From Parahoeflea alexandrii (GTDB taxonomy: Bacteria > Pseudomonadota > Alphaproteobacteria > Rhizobiales > Rhizobiaceae): a stretch of DNA of 64,000 bases. The notes under the pieces are model-generated. The model was not told the origin of the DNA and did not search any database. It saw only the letters and a list, made by a program, of their open reading frames with translations. The first letter of the stretch is position 1; each line of letters opens with the position of its first letter. This document shows, one piece after another, positions 52,349 through 62,070 of this stretch. A program made the position numbers and the translations under genes. The stretch is taken from contig NZ_JAAAML010000001.1 of assembly GCF_024105735.1 (NCBI RefSeq), positions 434,001 to 498,000 on the forward strand, read 5' to 3'.

Positions 52349-52396
52349 TTACAGTGTTCTTTGCGCACCCGATTGGATGCGCAAAGAACGCTGTAA
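52349..52396. repeat. Large palindromic repeat element
   Basis: Two 19-bp arms (52349-52367 and 52378-52396) are complementary at 18 of 19 positions around a 10-base loop; the sequence is TTACAGTGTTCTTTGCGCA and its partner, followed by CACTTTGATCGAATGCATG. This closely resembles a dispersed palindromic element common in rhizobial intergenic regions (CGTCCTTTGCGCG type). It lies upstream of the AbrB-family gene. Confidence 0.6.
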
Positions 52397-52492
52397 CACT
52401 TTGATCGAATGCATGTACGTTGTCGTGTGAACGGATCCGTTTGAACGCGACATGCATTGGGATGAACGCAACCCTGACAGGAATTGAGGCGG

Positions 52493-53530
52493 ATGACGGC
52501 GGAAGCCTGGCGGATTCCATTGCTGACTTTCGGAATCGCGGCAGTCGGCGCGGCGCTTACCTACGCCCTGTCTTTTCCCGCTCCGTTCCTCACCGGTCCG
52601 GCAATTGCGGTCACGCTTGCCGGGCTGGCGGGCATCAGGACAGCCGCTCCTCCGCAGAGTGCGCGCGATGTGGTGTTTATCATCCTCGGGCTGACAATCG
52701 GACAGGGCGTTACGCCGGACGTGTTCGACGCGATGCAGGCCTGGCCGGTCACGCTTGCGGCGCTGGCTGCCAGCCTGCTTGCGATCATCTGGCTTACGCC
52801 AGCGCTGCTTGTGCGGTTCTGGGGGATGGATGGCACGACGGCATTTCTGTGTTCTTCACCCGGCCATCTGAGCTATGTGCTCGGTCTGAGCGAAGGCGCC
52901 AAGGCGGATCTCAAGATGGTCAGCATCGTGCAGTCGATCCGGGTTCTGGCTCTGACGCTGCTGGCGCCGGTGGTTGTATCCCTCAGCGGAGAGATTCCGG
53001 ATCAGCCGCCGGACATTCCGCCTGAAACCGCAGCGGTGCCGCTTCTTGCAATGATCATTGCCGCCGCGCTTGCCGGATATGTCCTGGCGCGGCTTCGATT
53101 GCCGGCTGCCTATCTGATCGGCGGAATGCTGGTGTCGGTGATCGGGCATGCTACGGGGCTGGTCAGTGGCGTTATGCATTACTGGCTGGCGGCCGCAGCC
53201 TTCGTCTCGCTCGGAGGTCTTATCGGGTCGCGATTTTCCGGCGTCACCTGGCCGCAATTGCGCCGGTCGCTGGGTGCAGGTGTTCTGGTCACGGTGCTCA
53301 GTGTTGCTCTCGCCGCGGTCTTTGCGGTCATTGCCCACTGGATCACCGGCATGGACCTGATTGCCATTCTGATCGCCTTTGCGCCGGGAGGACTTGAAAC
53401 CATGGCAGCAATGTCGGTGATCCTCGGCATCGATCCGACCTTCGTGGCCAGCCACCACGTGGCGCGGCTTTTGATGCTGACGGCGATTGTCCCCATCTTT
53501 GTCCTGCGCGCCCGGCGGGATGAGGACTGA
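52493..53530 (+). CDS. AbrB-family membrane protein (COG3180)
   Basis: A 345-residue hydrophobic protein made of two similar membrane halves (about residues 1-155 and 175-345), each with about five segments. The GPAIAVTLAGL and CSSPGHLSYVLGL regions of the first half recur as AYLIGGMLVSVIG and APGGLETMAAMSVIL in the second, the pattern of the AbrB duplication family, often annotated as ammonia monooxygenase-like. Its transport role is not established. The ATG at 52493 is preceded by GAGGCGG. Confidence 0.8.
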   Translation: MTAEAWRIPLLTFGIAAVGAALTYALSFPAPFLTGPAIAVTLAGLAGIRTAAPPQSARDVVFIILGLTIGQGVTPDVFDAMQAWPVTLAALAASLLAIIWLTPALLVRFWGMDGTTAFLCSSPGHLSYVLGLSEGAKADLKMVSIVQSIRVLALTLLAPVVVSLSGEIPDQPPDIPPETAAVPLLAMIIAAALAGYVLARLRLPAAYLIGGMLVSVIGHATGLVSGVMHYWLAAAAFVSLGGLIGSRFSGVTWPQLRRSLGAGVLVTVLSVALAAVFAVIAHWITGMDLIAILIAFAPGGLETMAAMSVILGIDPTFVASHHVARLLMLTAIVPIFVLRARRDED

Positions 53531-53619
53531 GTCCGGTTTTTTCGGCGTCGCGCCATTTTATTGCGAGACCATCCGCATTATGTGGGAGTGGTCTGCAACG
53601 ACAAACATTGGAGTGCAAG

Positions 53620-54780
53620 GTGAGCGTGACCAAAGAAGAGGTTCTGGCGAAGCTGAAATCGGTCAAGGGGCCTGATCTCGAGAGCAACATAGTGGATCTC
53701 GGACTGGTGTCGGAGATCTTCGTCGCCGATGACAAGGTCTATTTCTCACTCACCGTTCCGGCCGCGCGCGCGCAGGAACTCGAACCGCTGCGTGAGGCCG
53801 CCGAACGCGCCACCAAGACGGTGCCGGGCGTCAAGGGTGCCATGGTGGCCCTGACCGCCAGCCGCGAACCGGGATCCGGACCGTCGACGCCTCCACCCGC
53901 ACCGCAGAGGGCAGCGCATTCGCATTCGCATGCGCCCGCACAGCCAGCGCAGCCACAAGGGCGAGCCAAGGCGGGGGTTCCGGGGATTGGCACCATCATC
54001 GCCGTTGCCTCGGGCAAGGGCGGTGTCGGCAAGTCGACGACCGCAGTCAACCTGGCGCTGGGCCTTCAGGCGACCGGCCTCAAGGTCGGCGTTCTCGATG
54101 CCGATATCTACGGCCCCTCGATGCCGCGGCTGCTGGGAATCAATGGACGTCCCGAGCAGCTCGAAGGCCGGATGCTCAAGCCGATGGAGAATTACGGCCT
54201 GAAGGTCATGTCGATGGGCTTCCTCGTCGAGGAAGACACGCCGATGATCTGGCGTGGGCCGATGGTGATGTCGGCGCTCAACCAGATGCTGCGCGAAGTG
54301 GCCTGGGGCGAGCTCGACATTCTGGTTGTCGACATGCCGCCGGGCACCGGCGACGCCCAGCTTTCGATGGCGCAGAATGTACCGCTGGCCGGGGCGGTCA
54401 TCGTCTCGACGCCGCAGGATCTGGCGCTGATCGATGCGCGCAAGGGGCTCAACATGTTCAACAAGGTCAGCGTGCCCGTGCTCGGCATCGTCGAGAACAT
54501 GAGCTATTTCGTCTGCCCCGATTGCGGCGGCCGGCATGACATCTTCGGCCATGGCGGCGCCCGTGACGAGGCGGCCCGGATCGGCACGCCGTTCCTGGGA
54601 GAGGTTCCGCTGTCTATGCCGATCCGCGAGACCTCTGACGCGGGCCGCCCGGTGGTGGCCACGGCGCCAGACGGGCCGCACGCCAAGGTTTACCTCGAGA
54701 TCGCGGCCAAGGTTCGTGCCCGCCTTGACGAACTTTCGGGCGCAGGCGGGCGGGAGATGCCCGAGATCGTGTTCGAGTAG
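53620..54780 (+). CDS. ApbC/Mrp-type Fe-S cluster carrier ATPase
   Basis: A 386-residue P-loop protein: N-terminal MIP18/DUF59 domain (about residues 1-80), a His/Pro/Ala-rich linker (about 85-115) and a MinD-like ATPase with deviant Walker A ASGKGGVGKST (about 128-138), DMPPGTGD switch and the CPDCGG Cys pair (about 290-295) that binds the cluster. It loads Fe-S clusters onto apoproteins. The GTG at 53620 follows GGAG at good spacing. It lies just upstream of rirA, but on a separate unit. Confidence 0.92.
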   Translation: MSVTKEEVLAKLKSVKGPDLESNIVDLGLVSEIFVADDKVYFSLTVPAARAQELEPLREAAERATKTVPGVKGAMVALTASREPGSGPSTPPPAPQRAAHSHSHAPAQPAQPQGRAKAGVPGIGTIIAVASGKGGVGKSTTAVNLALGLQATGLKVGVLDADIYGPSMPRLLGINGRPEQLEGRMLKPMENYGLKVMSMGFLVEEDTPMIWRGPMVMSALNQMLREVAWGELDILVVDMPPGTGDAQLSMAQNVPLAGAVIVSTPQDLALIDARKGLNMFNKVSVPVLGIVENMSYFVCPDCGGRHDIFGHGGARDEAARIGTPFLGEVPLSMPIRETSDAGRPVVATAPDGPHAKVYLEIAAKVRARLDELSGAGGREMPEIVFE

Positions 54781-54787
54781 AACCGGT

Positions 54788-55969
54788 TCAAGGCTCCCGG
54801 CAGAGATGTGCAAACATCGCAAGCAGAGCCTGGTCGAGCCCGTCGGTCTGCGGTTCGTGCTGTGACGAGGTGCAGGCGATCACCGTGCCGGTGTCCGGAT
54901 CGCAATAGAGAAACTGGCCGTGGATGCCCGCGGCGAGAAATGCGTTCGATCCGCCACCGACCTGGTACCAGTTGTTGCGGTAGCGGCCTTTTTTGAGGAA
55001 ACTGGCCTGGGTGCCGCGCATCCATGCATCGGCATCGCCGTTCTGCTGCATGTCGGCGATCCAGCGTTCAGAGACGACCTGGCGTCCGTTCGCGCTGCCG
55101 CCATTGACCAGCATCTGTCCGAGCGCCAAGAGATCACGTGGCCGGCAGGAGACGCCGCCTGCGGTGCGCGGCGCGCCTTCGGGATCAACCGTTATGAAGG
55201 CATCGGCCGTCGCGCCGAGCGGCTGCCAGAGAAGCCGGGAGCAGAGATCCGGGAAGCGCTCGCCGGTCACCCGCTCCAGCACGATGCCGAGCATATCCGA
55301 GTTGGGCGAGAGATAGGTGTGGTCGCCGCCATGTTTACCCGGCGCCTTTTTAAGGCTGCACAGGAACGAAAGCATGGCCTCGTCGCCGCCCTCAGGTGAG
55401 GGCGGATTCCAGGACATGGCGCGGCGGTAGCGGGCATAGTCCAGCTCGGAAAGGTAGGATTCGTCAAAATCGAGACTGACGCGCATGTCGAGCAGATGCT
55501 GCACGGTGGCGTCCGCATAGGCGCTGTTGCCCGCCTCGGGCACCAGCTTGCCGACGGGTGTGGAGGGATCAAGCAGGCCCTGGTCTTCAAGAATGCCGGC
55601 GACCAGCGCGGTGATCGACTTGGAGATCGAGAACACCAGATGCTGATCGCTGCGATCAACGCCGTCCGCGTGCCATTCGCAGATCAGGCGACCGTCCCGG
55701 GAAAGCAGGAAACTGTCGGCCTGGCTGCCGGTGAGCAGACCGGCAACCGACTGGCTTGCACCAGGGCTCGCCGGGCGCGCCAGCAGCTCCGGGTTGTCCG
55801 CGACCGGCGGCAGAAGCGCGGGGCTGTTGGTCCTGATCCGGGCGGAGCGGACCATTTCCGCCACATTTCGAAACGCCCAGAAGCTGTAGGGACGGGTGCG
55901 CCAGTTGGCCAGAGTTATCGTTTCACGCGGGAAACCGTTCAATGTCTCGAAATGTGCTGCATTCGCCAT
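54788..55969 (-). CDS. Beta-lactamase-like serine hydrolase
   Basis: A 393-residue protein of the class C beta-lactamase/penicillin-binding-like group: SxxK motif as SISKS (about residues 133-137), YxN-like YLSPNSD (about 217-223) and a late HGQFLY motif (about 343-348). No clear signal peptide is seen, so it may act in the cytoplasm as an esterase or amidase. It converges on apbC with a 7-base gap and is divergent from rirA. It need not confer drug resistance. Confidence 0.83.
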   Translation of the reverse strand: MANAAHFETLNGFPRETITLANWRTRPYSFWAFRNVAEMVRSARIRTNSPALLPPVADNPELLARPASPGASQSVAGLLTGSQADSFLLSRDGRLICEWHADGVDRSDQHLVFSISKSITALVAGILEDQGLLDPSTPVGKLVPEAGNSAYADATVQHLLDMRVSLDFDESYLSELDYARYRRAMSWNPPSPEGGDEAMLSFLCSLKKAPGKHGGDHTYLSPNSDMLGIVLERVTGERFPDLCSRLLWQPLGATADAFITVDPEGAPRTAGGVSCRPRDLLALGQMLVNGGSANGRQVVSERWIADMQQNGDADAWMRGTQASFLKKGRYRNNWYQVGGGSNAFLAAGIHGQFLYCDPDTGTVIACTSSQHEPQTDGLDQALLAMFAHLCREP

Positions 55970-56037
55970 GCGTATCCTCTTGTTTTACGACTTTCTGCCG
56001 GCAAGCGACAAAAACTTGAATGAAAGGGTTTCCTTTT

Positions 56038-56054
56038 TCTGGAAGCATTCTAAA
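56038..56054 (-). promoter_or_regulatory. Irr-type iron-control element upstream of rirA
   Basis: On the minus strand the 17-mer reads TTTAGAA-TGC-TTCCAGA; the first half is a perfect ICE half-site and the second matches at 5 of 7. It lies 49 bases upstream of the rirA start. Irr represses rirA in Agrobacterium, so the role is plausible. Confidence 0.55.
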
Positions 56055-56103
56055 CTGCTAACTCTTCCGATTGGAAGCGGAGCCTGATGACTGGAGTCGG
56101 AAA

Positions 56104-56562
56104 ATGCGGTTGACACGCCAAACCAATTACGCGGTGCGGATCCTGATGTATTGTGCCGCCAATGATGCGCCGCTGAGCCGGATTGGCGACATTGCCAAGG
56201 CCTACTCGGTCTCCGAGCTTTTCCTGTTCAAGATCCTGCAGCCGCTGACCAAATCAGGATTGGTGGAATCAGTGCGTGGACGCAATGGTGGAATTCGGCT
56301 CGGCCGGGAAGCCGCAAAGATCTCGCTGCTTGATGTGGTGAAGGTGACGGAAGACAATTTTGCCATGGCGGAGTGCTTCGAGAACGACGCAACCGAATGC
56401 CCTCTGGTGGATTCGTGCGGTCTGAATGCTGCATTGAGAAAGGCTCTGGGAGCTTTCTTCGAGGTGCTGGCGGGCTATTCCATCGATGATCTGGTCAAAT
56501 CGCGTCCGTCGATCAACTTCCTGCTCGGCCTCGAGGAAAAATCGGCCGTACCGGCAGCCTGA
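56104..56562 (+). CDS. rirA: Iron-responsive regulator RirA (Rrf2 family)
   Basis: A 152-residue Rrf2-family protein: N-terminal winged helix (MRLTRQTNYAVRILMYCAAN, then SVSELFLFKILQPL), Gly-rich RGRNGGIRLG and three cluster-ligating Cys at 91, 99 and 105 in AECFENDATECPLVDSCGL. The sequence follows rhizobial RirA closely to the end (INFLLGL). RirA binds an Fe-S cluster and represses iron uptake when iron is adequate. The start is ATG 56104; the upstream in-frame extension is not family-like. An iron-control element precedes it. Confidence 0.93.
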   Translation: MRLTRQTNYAVRILMYCAANDAPLSRIGDIAKAYSVSELFLFKILQPLTKSGLVESVRGRNGGIRLGREAAKISLLDVVKVTEDNFAMAECFENDATECPLVDSCGLNAALRKALGAFFEVLAGYSIDDLVKSRPSINFLLGLEEKSAVPAA

Positions 56563-56717
56563 TCACCTTCTGCTTTGCCCTTTCCCGGACGGTTTTAACG
56601 GGCACCGGTCTTTTCCCGCGGTCCTTTGCCCGGGACCTTGTCAGCGCAAACCCGCTGTTTTAAACGATTAGAAGAATGATCACCCGCAGGGGCCTGCGTC
56701 CCGGAAGGGAGCAGACC

Positions 56718-58370
56718 GTGAGCGAGACAATTTTAGCGGACTGGTGGCGCGGCTGTGTCATCTATCAGGTCTATCCGCGATCCTATCAGGACACATCGGG
56801 CGACGGCATCGGCGACCTTCGCGGCGTCATCAGGCGGCTCGATCACATTGCGTCGCTGGGTGTGGATGCGATCTGGCTGTCTCCGTTCTTCAAGTCACCG
56901 ATGGCCGATTTCGGTTATGACGTTTCGGATTTCTGCGATGTCGATCCGATGTTCGGCACGCTTTCGGATTTTGACGAGCTGGTGGAACTGGCCCATGCCC
57001 GCGGGCTCAAAATCATCATCGACCAGGTGATCTCGCACTCCTCCGACCAGCATTCCTGGTTCAGGGAAAGCCGGTCGAGCCGGGACAACGCCAAGGCTGA
57101 CTGGTACATCTGGGCCGATCCCAAGCCCGACGGCACTGCGCCCAACAACTGGCTGTCGATCTTCGGTGGACCGGCCTGGGAGTGGGACACGGTCCGGCGG
57201 CAATACTACATGCACAATTTCCTGGCCTCGCAGCCGGATCTGAACTTTCACAATCCGGATCTGCAGAATGCGATTCTCGACACGGTGCGGTTCTGGCTGG
57301 ACCGCGGCGTCGACGGGTTTCGGCTCGACACGGTCAATTTCTATGTCCATGACAAGCATCTGCGCGACAACCCGCCCTTGTCGAAGAACGCGGAAGACGG
57401 CAATTTCATGGGGGTCGATGCGCCTGACACCAATCCCTACGGCTTTCAGGACCACCTCTACGACAAGTCCCAGCCTGAAAACATCGTCTTCCTGCAGCGG
57501 CTGCGCGCGCTGCTCGACGAATATGAAGGCCGGACGACGGTGGGTGAGGTGGGGGATGGCCGCCGGTCGCTGAAGACGGTTGCCGCCTACACCAATGGCG
57601 GCGACAAGCTGCACATGTGCTACACGTTCGACATGCTGGGCGGAGAGTTTTCCGCCGAACATTTCCGCCGCAGCATCGCCAATTTCCAGTCGGTGGTGCA
57701 GGACGGCTGGGTGTGCTGGGCCTTCTCCAACCATGATGTGGAGCGGCACGTGTCGCGCTGGATGCGGGATGGCGACGACCCGGAGCATCTGGCCCGGTTT
57801 GCGATCAGCATGCTGTCCTCATTCCGCGGATCGATCTGCCTTTACCAGGGCGAGGAGCTGGGGCTGGAAGAAGCCCAGATCGCCTTCGAGGATCTGACCG
57901 ATCCCTACGGGATCCGCTTCTGGCCGGCCTACAAGGGGCGCGACGGCTGCCGCACACCGATGGTCTGGGAGAAGGACGCCGCCCATGCCGGGTTTTCCGA
58001 TGCTCCGCGCACCTGGCTGCCCGTCCCGGAAAGCCATCTCAGGCAGGCGGTCGACCAGCAGGACCATCTGAGCGGTTCGCTGCTCAACCATTACCGCCAG
58101 ACGCTGGCCTTCCGGAAATCGCACGCCTGCCTTGTCGACGGGCCGATGGCTTTTCTCGAAACCAATGGGGATGTGCTTGCCTTCATCCGGGGCGAAGGAC
58201 ACGAGCGATTGCTGTTCGTCTTCAATCTGGGCCGTGAACCGGTCGAGTGGACGCCATCTTCGGACCTGCAGATTGCCGAAATCCTCAGGATGCCGGGATT
58301 TGCGCCGGGCCATGAAGGCGGCACCGTGATGCTCGAAGGCCTCGACGTATTCTGCGCCCGGCTGGTCTGA
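56718..58370 (+). CDS. GH13 alpha-glucosidase
   Basis: A 550-residue family GH13 enzyme with the conserved regions intact: DQVISHSSDQH (region I), GFRLDTVNFY (nucleophile Asp), TTVGEVGDG (acid/base Glu) and FSNHDVERH (stabilising Asp). N-terminal WWRGCVIYQVYPRSYQDTSG is typical of alpha-glucosidases and trehalulose-type enzymes. There is no signal peptide, so it cleaves imported disaccharides in the cytoplasm. The GTG at 56718 follows GAAGGGAG; an ATG at 56676 would add 14 poorly conserved residues. No sugar transporter is adjacent. Confidence 0.9.
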   Translation: MSETILADWWRGCVIYQVYPRSYQDTSGDGIGDLRGVIRRLDHIASLGVDAIWLSPFFKSPMADFGYDVSDFCDVDPMFGTLSDFDELVELAHARGLKIIIDQVISHSSDQHSWFRESRSSRDNAKADWYIWADPKPDGTAPNNWLSIFGGPAWEWDTVRRQYYMHNFLASQPDLNFHNPDLQNAILDTVRFWLDRGVDGFRLDTVNFYVHDKHLRDNPPLSKNAEDGNFMGVDAPDTNPYGFQDHLYDKSQPENIVFLQRLRALLDEYEGRTTVGEVGDGRRSLKTVAAYTNGGDKLHMCYTFDMLGGEFSAEHFRRSIANFQSVVQDGWVCWAFSNHDVERHVSRWMRDGDDPEHLARFAISMLSSFRGSICLYQGEELGLEEAQIAFEDLTDPYGIRFWPAYKGRDGCRTPMVWEKDAAHAGFSDAPRTWLPVPESHLRQAVDQQDHLSGSLLNHYRQTLAFRKSHACLVDGPMAFLETNGDVLAFIRGEGHERLLFVFNLGREPVEWTPSSDLQIAEILRMPGFAPGHEGGTVMLEGLDVFCARLV

Positions 58371-58392
58371 TCCATCCTTCGGACCGGGCCGG

Positions 58393-60093
58393 TTACGGGT
58401 CGATGATCTCGAAGGCGTCGACATCGATCATGCCGCGGTCGGAGATCTTGAGATGCGGGATAACCGGCAGCGGCAGGAAGGCCAGCTGCAGGAAGGGCTC
58501 GTCGAGCGTGCCGCCGAGCGATTTCGCCGCTTTGCGCAGCGGGATCAGGGTCTCGCGCACGGTCTCATAGGGCTGGTCGCTCATCAGGCCCGCTACCGGA
58601 AGGGCGATTTCGGCAACCACCTTGCCGCCTTCAGCGACGACGAAGCCGCCGCGAATTTCGCTCAACCGGTTGGCGGCTGCGGCCATGTCGGCCTCCGATG
58701 CACCGACCACGCAGATATTGTGGCTGTCATGGCCGATGGTCGAGGCGATGGCGCCGCGTTTGAGGCCAAAACCCTGGACGAAGCCGGTGGCGATGTTTCC
58801 GTTCTTGCCGTGACGCTCGATCACGGCGATCTTGAGGATATCGCGCGCGAGATCGATCTGCTTCTCGCCATTGTCGATGGCCAGATCGAGATCTCGGCGC
58901 TCGGTGATGATCTTGCCCGGAACGATGCCGATGACCGGTGTCGAACTTCTGTTCTTGCGCACCGTGAAGGAGGCGGCCTCAACCTTTGGTGCTCGCACAC
59001 TGTCGGTGCCGACCGGTTCGGTCGTGGCGCGCGTGGCGAACAGCGCGTCGGTGACAAGTCGACCTGCGGAGAACACCATTTGCGCGTTGCAATCTTCCAG
59101 GCTGTCGAGGACCACGAGGTCGGCGCGCCAGCCCGGTGCGACCAGGCCGCGGTCGCGCAACCCGAAGGCGCGGGCGGCGGAAATCGAGGCGGCGCGGTAG
59201 ATCGCCAGCGGTTCCACGCCCTTGGCGATGGCATGGCGGATCATGTAGTCGAGATGGCCGTGCTCGGCGATGTCGAGCGGGTTGCGGTCGTCGGTGCAGA
59301 GCGCCAGGAAAGCCGAATTGCGCTCGGTGATGATCGGGATCAGCGCGTCGAGATCGCGCGACACGGAGCCTTCACGCACCAGCACATGCATGCCCTTGGA
59401 CATCTTCTCCAGCGCTTCCTCGGCGGTGGTGGATTCGTGCTCGGTCCGGATGCCGGCGGCGAGATAGCCGTTCAGCCCAAGCCCGCGCAAGAGCGGCGCA
59501 TGGCCGTCGATATGGCCGCCCTGGAAGGCCTCGAGCTTGGCCATGCAGGCGGGGTCTTTCGAGAGGACGCCAGGGAAATTCATGAACTCCGCGAGACCGA
59601 TCACCTTGGGGTGGTCGCGGAACGGCAGCAGGTCCTCGATGTCGAGGCGCGCGCCGGCGGTCTCGAGATGGGTGGCGGGAACGCAGCTCGAGAGCTGCAC
59701 CCTTATGTCCATGATCGTCTGTTCGGAGCAGTCGAGAAAATAGCGGATGCCGGTGGCGCCGATGACATTGGCGATTTCGTGCGGATCGCAGATAGCGGTG
59801 GTAATGCCGCGCGGCAGGACGCAGCGGTCGAACTCGTGAGGGGTGACGAGCGAGCTCTCGATATGCAGATGGGTGTCGATGAAGCCCGGCACCACGATTC
59901 TGCCGGAGATGTCGATTTCCTCTACCCCCGAATAGGTTTCCAGCGTGCCGACGATCCGGTCACCACATATGGCGATGTCGCCTTCGCGCAAGGTCCCGGT
60001 GGTCAGATCGAAAAGCCTGCCGCCCTTGAGCACGATGTCTGCCGGTGCCTTGCCCTGGCCCTGGTCAATCATGTCGCCAAGTGTGCTGCTCAT
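58393..60093 (-). CDS. ade: Adenine deaminase
   Basis: A 566-residue amidohydrolase of the Ade family, converting adenine to hypoxanthine plus ammonia. The metal site is seen in [12 protein letters not shown] (about residues 76-87) and CDPHEIANV (about 105-113); the C-terminal [11 protein letters not shown] and [14 protein letters not shown] regions are typical. AGAGGAA precedes the ATG at 60093. It follows the ABC importer on the same strand, behind a strong hairpin. Confidence 0.92.
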   Translation of the reverse strand: MSSTLGDMIDQGQGKAPADIVLKGGRLFDLTTGTLREGDIAICGDRIVGTLETYSGVEEIDISGRIVVPGFIDTHLHIESSLVTPHEFDRCVLPRGITTAICDPHEIANVIGATGIRYFLDCSEQTIMDIRVQLSSCVPATHLETAGARLDIEDLLPFRDHPKVIGLAEFMNFPGVLSKDPACMAKLEAFQGGHIDGHAPLLRGLGLNGYLAAGIRTEHESTTAEEALEKMSKGMHVLVREGSVSRDLDALIPIITERNSAFLALCTDDRNPLDIAEHGHLDYMIRHAIAKGVEPLAIYRAASISAARAFGLRDRGLVAPGWRADLVVLDSLEDCNAQMVFSAGRLVTDALFATRATTEPVGTDSVRAPKVEAASFTVRKNRSSTPVIGIVPGKIITERRDLDLAIDNGEKQIDLARDILKIAVIERHGKNGNIATGFVQGFGLKRGAIASTIGHDSHNICVVGASEADMAAAANRLSEIRGGFVVAEGGKVVAEIALPVAGLMSDQPYETVRETLIPLRKAAKSLGGTLDEPFLQLAFLPLPVIPHLKISDRGMIDVDAFEIIDP

Positions 60094-60128
60094 TGCTGGT
60101 TCCTCTTGTCCAGTGGTCCGAATCAAAA

Positions 60129-60154
60129 ACCGGCCGGCTTTGCAGCCGGCCGGT
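60129..60154 (-). terminator. Strong hairpin terminator between importer and ade
   Basis: ACCGGCCGGCT and AGCCGGCCGGT form a perfect 11-bp stem with a 4-base loop. On the coding (minus) strand it is followed by TTTTTGATT, so it has the form of a Rho-independent terminator, 23 bases after the binding-protein stop. Confidence 0.75.
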
Positions 60155-60176
60155 CCAGTTTACCCGAAACGGGTGA

Positions 60177-61169
60177 TTACATGGACTTCATCTTGTCGGT
60201 GACAGCGGAGGTCCAGGCGCCTTCCGGTTCCTTGGTGATGACCGGGTCGGAACCGCCCGACAGCAGGCTGTCGACCGTGCGCCGGTAGTCGGCTTCGTCA
60301 AGCGTGCCGTCGGAGCCGGCGGTCAGCTTGGCGATCTCGCCCATCATGCGCTTCTGGTGCTTTTCGGTCTGGGCGCCGCTGGCGTCGTTCTCGAGCACGA
60401 TCTCGGCCGCTTCGTCCGGGTTTTCCTCGGCCCACTTCCAGCCTTCCATCGAGGCTTTGACGAAGCGGGCAAGCTTGTCGACCATGGCCGGATCTTCGAG
60501 GCTCGACTCGAGAACGTAGAGGCCGTCCTCAAGGGTGGCGACGCCTTCTTCTTCGTATTTGAAGGTGATGAGATCGTCAGCCGAAATCCCGGCGTCGATG
60601 ACCTGCCAGTATTCATTGTAGGTCATGGTCGAGACGCAGTCGGCCTGCTTCTGGATCAGCGGGTCGACGTTGAAGCCCTGCTTGAGCACTTCGACGCCGT
60701 CATCGCCGCCCTGGGTCGGGATGCCGAGCTGGCTCATCCAGGACAGGAACGGGTACTCGTTGCCGAAGAACCAGACGCCCAGCGTCTTGCCCTTGAAGTC
60801 GGCAGGCGAGGTGATGCCGGTTTCCTTGAGGCAGGTCAGCATCATGCCCGAGGACTTGAACGGCTGCGCGATGTTGACCAGCGGTACACCCTTCTCGCGG
60901 CTGGCGAGTGCCGAAGGCATCCAGTCGACGATGACGTCTGCGCCACCACCGGCGATGACCTGCGGAGGAGCTATGTCGGGACCGCCCGGCTTGATTTCGA
61001 CATCGAGGCCGGCCGCTTCATACATGCCCTTGTCCTTGGCGACGTAGTAGCCGGCGAACTGTGCCTGGGTGACCCATTTGAGCTGCAGCGTCAGCTTGTC
61101 GGCAGCGAGCGCCGATCCGGCCATCAGCGAAAGCGCCAGACCCATTGTGATTGAGATCGTCTTTTTCAT
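60177..61169 (-). CDS. NMT1/ThiY-type ABC substrate-binding protein
   Basis: A 330-residue periplasmic protein with a signal peptide (about residues 1-22, ending GSALAAD) and the NMT1/ThiY pattern LTLQLKWVTQAQFAGYYVAK. Relatives bind pyrimidine precursors of thiamine, riboflavin or other nucleobase-like ligands. The adjacent adenine deaminase hints at a nucleobase-type ligand, which is inference. GAGGAGAA precedes the ATG at 61169. It is the last importer gene in the operon. Confidence 0.85.
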   Translation of the reverse strand: MKKTISITMGLALSLMAGSALAADKLTLQLKWVTQAQFAGYYVAKDKGMYEAAGLDVEIKPGGPDIAPPQVIAGGGADVIVDWMPSALASREKGVPLVNIAQPFKSSGMMLTCLKETGITSPADFKGKTLGVWFFGNEYPFLSWMSQLGIPTQGGDDGVEVLKQGFNVDPLIQKQADCVSTMTYNEYWQVIDAGISADDLITFKYEEEGVATLEDGLYVLESSLEDPAMVDKLARFVKASMEGWKWAEENPDEAAEIVLENDASGAQTEKHQKRMMGEIAKLTAGSDGTLDEADYRRTVDSLLSGGSDPVITKEPEGAWTSAVTDKMKSM

Positions 61170-61200
61170 GCCATTCTCCTCTGGTTGAGGCTCCGTCTTG

Positions 61201-62070
61201 TTATGCACCGGCTCTGCGCCGGTAGGACGGATGCCAGAAAGTTACGGCCCTTTCCGCGAGCGCAATCAGCCCGTAGGAAAGCGACCCGGCCAGTGCCGCG
61301 ACAAAGATCGTGGCCCAGACCATATCCACATTCATGCGCCCGACTTCGGTGGAAATCCGGAAGCCCATGCCGACAATCGGGGTGCCGAAGAACTCCGCGA
61401 CAATGGCCCCGATTAGCGCCAGAGTCGAGTTGATCTTGAGTGCATTGAATATGAAAGGCATTGCTGCGGGAAGCCGCAGTTTGAACAGTGTCTGCCAGCG
61501 TGTTGCGGCATAGGTTCGCATCAGGTCGCGCTCCATCGAGCCGGTGGCAGCAAGGCCCGCCACCGTGTTGACCAGCATCGGGAAGAAGGTCATCACGACG
61601 ACGACGGCGGCCTTGGACTGCCAGTCGAAGCCGAACCACATCACCATGATCGGCGCAACGCCGACGATCGGCAGGGCGGCGACCAGGTTTCCCACCGGAA
61701 TGACGCCCTTGCGCAGGAACGGGCTGCGATCGACCAGGATGGCGGTGAGAAAACCGATGCCGCATCCCATGACGTAACCGGCGATCACCGCCTTGAGATA
61801 GGTCTGCTGGAAATCCGCCCAGAGGATGTGGGTGGAAGTCAGGATGCGCCCCCAGATCATCGACGGGGCGGGCAGCAGCACGCTCGGCACGTTGAAGCCG
61901 CGGGTGACGCCTTCCCACAGCGCGATCAGCGCGGCACCGAAGAGCACCGGGATGAGGATATTGACGAGGTTTGCGACCGTCGGGCTCGAGGGTTTGAGCC
62001 GGGCGAGCCAGATGTTGACTGCCCAGGCCGCGAGCCAGAACGCGATTGCCGTGAGAAAGGGACCATTCAT
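61201..62070 (-). CDS. ABC permease (SsuC/ThiX type), first of two
   Basis: A 289-residue membrane subunit with about six segments and the coupling-loop motif DLMRTYAATRWQTLFKLRLP (about residues 182-201). It is of the taurine/nitrate/ThiX permease group. It overlaps the other permease gene by four bases. The two permeases differ, so the pore is probably a heterodimer. Confidence 0.88.
   Translation of the reverse strand: MNGPFLTAIAFWLAAWAVNIWLARLKPSSPTVANLVNILIPVLFGAALIALWEGVTRGFNVPSVLLPAPSMIWGRILTSTHILWADFQQTYLKAVIAGYVMGCGIGFLTAILVDRSPFLRKGVIPVGNLVAALPIVGVAPIMVMWFGFDWQSKAAVVVVMTFFPMLVNTVAGLAATGSMERDLMRTYAATRWQTLFKLRLPAAMPFIFNALKINSTLALIGAIVAEFFGTPIVGMGFRISTEVGRMNVDMVWATIFVAALAGSLSYGLIALAERAVTFWHPSYRRRAGA

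Noticed and set aside
54788-55969. Antibiotic resistance beta-lactamase
   Set aside because: The SxxK fold is shared by many esterases and peptidases, and no signal peptide is evident.
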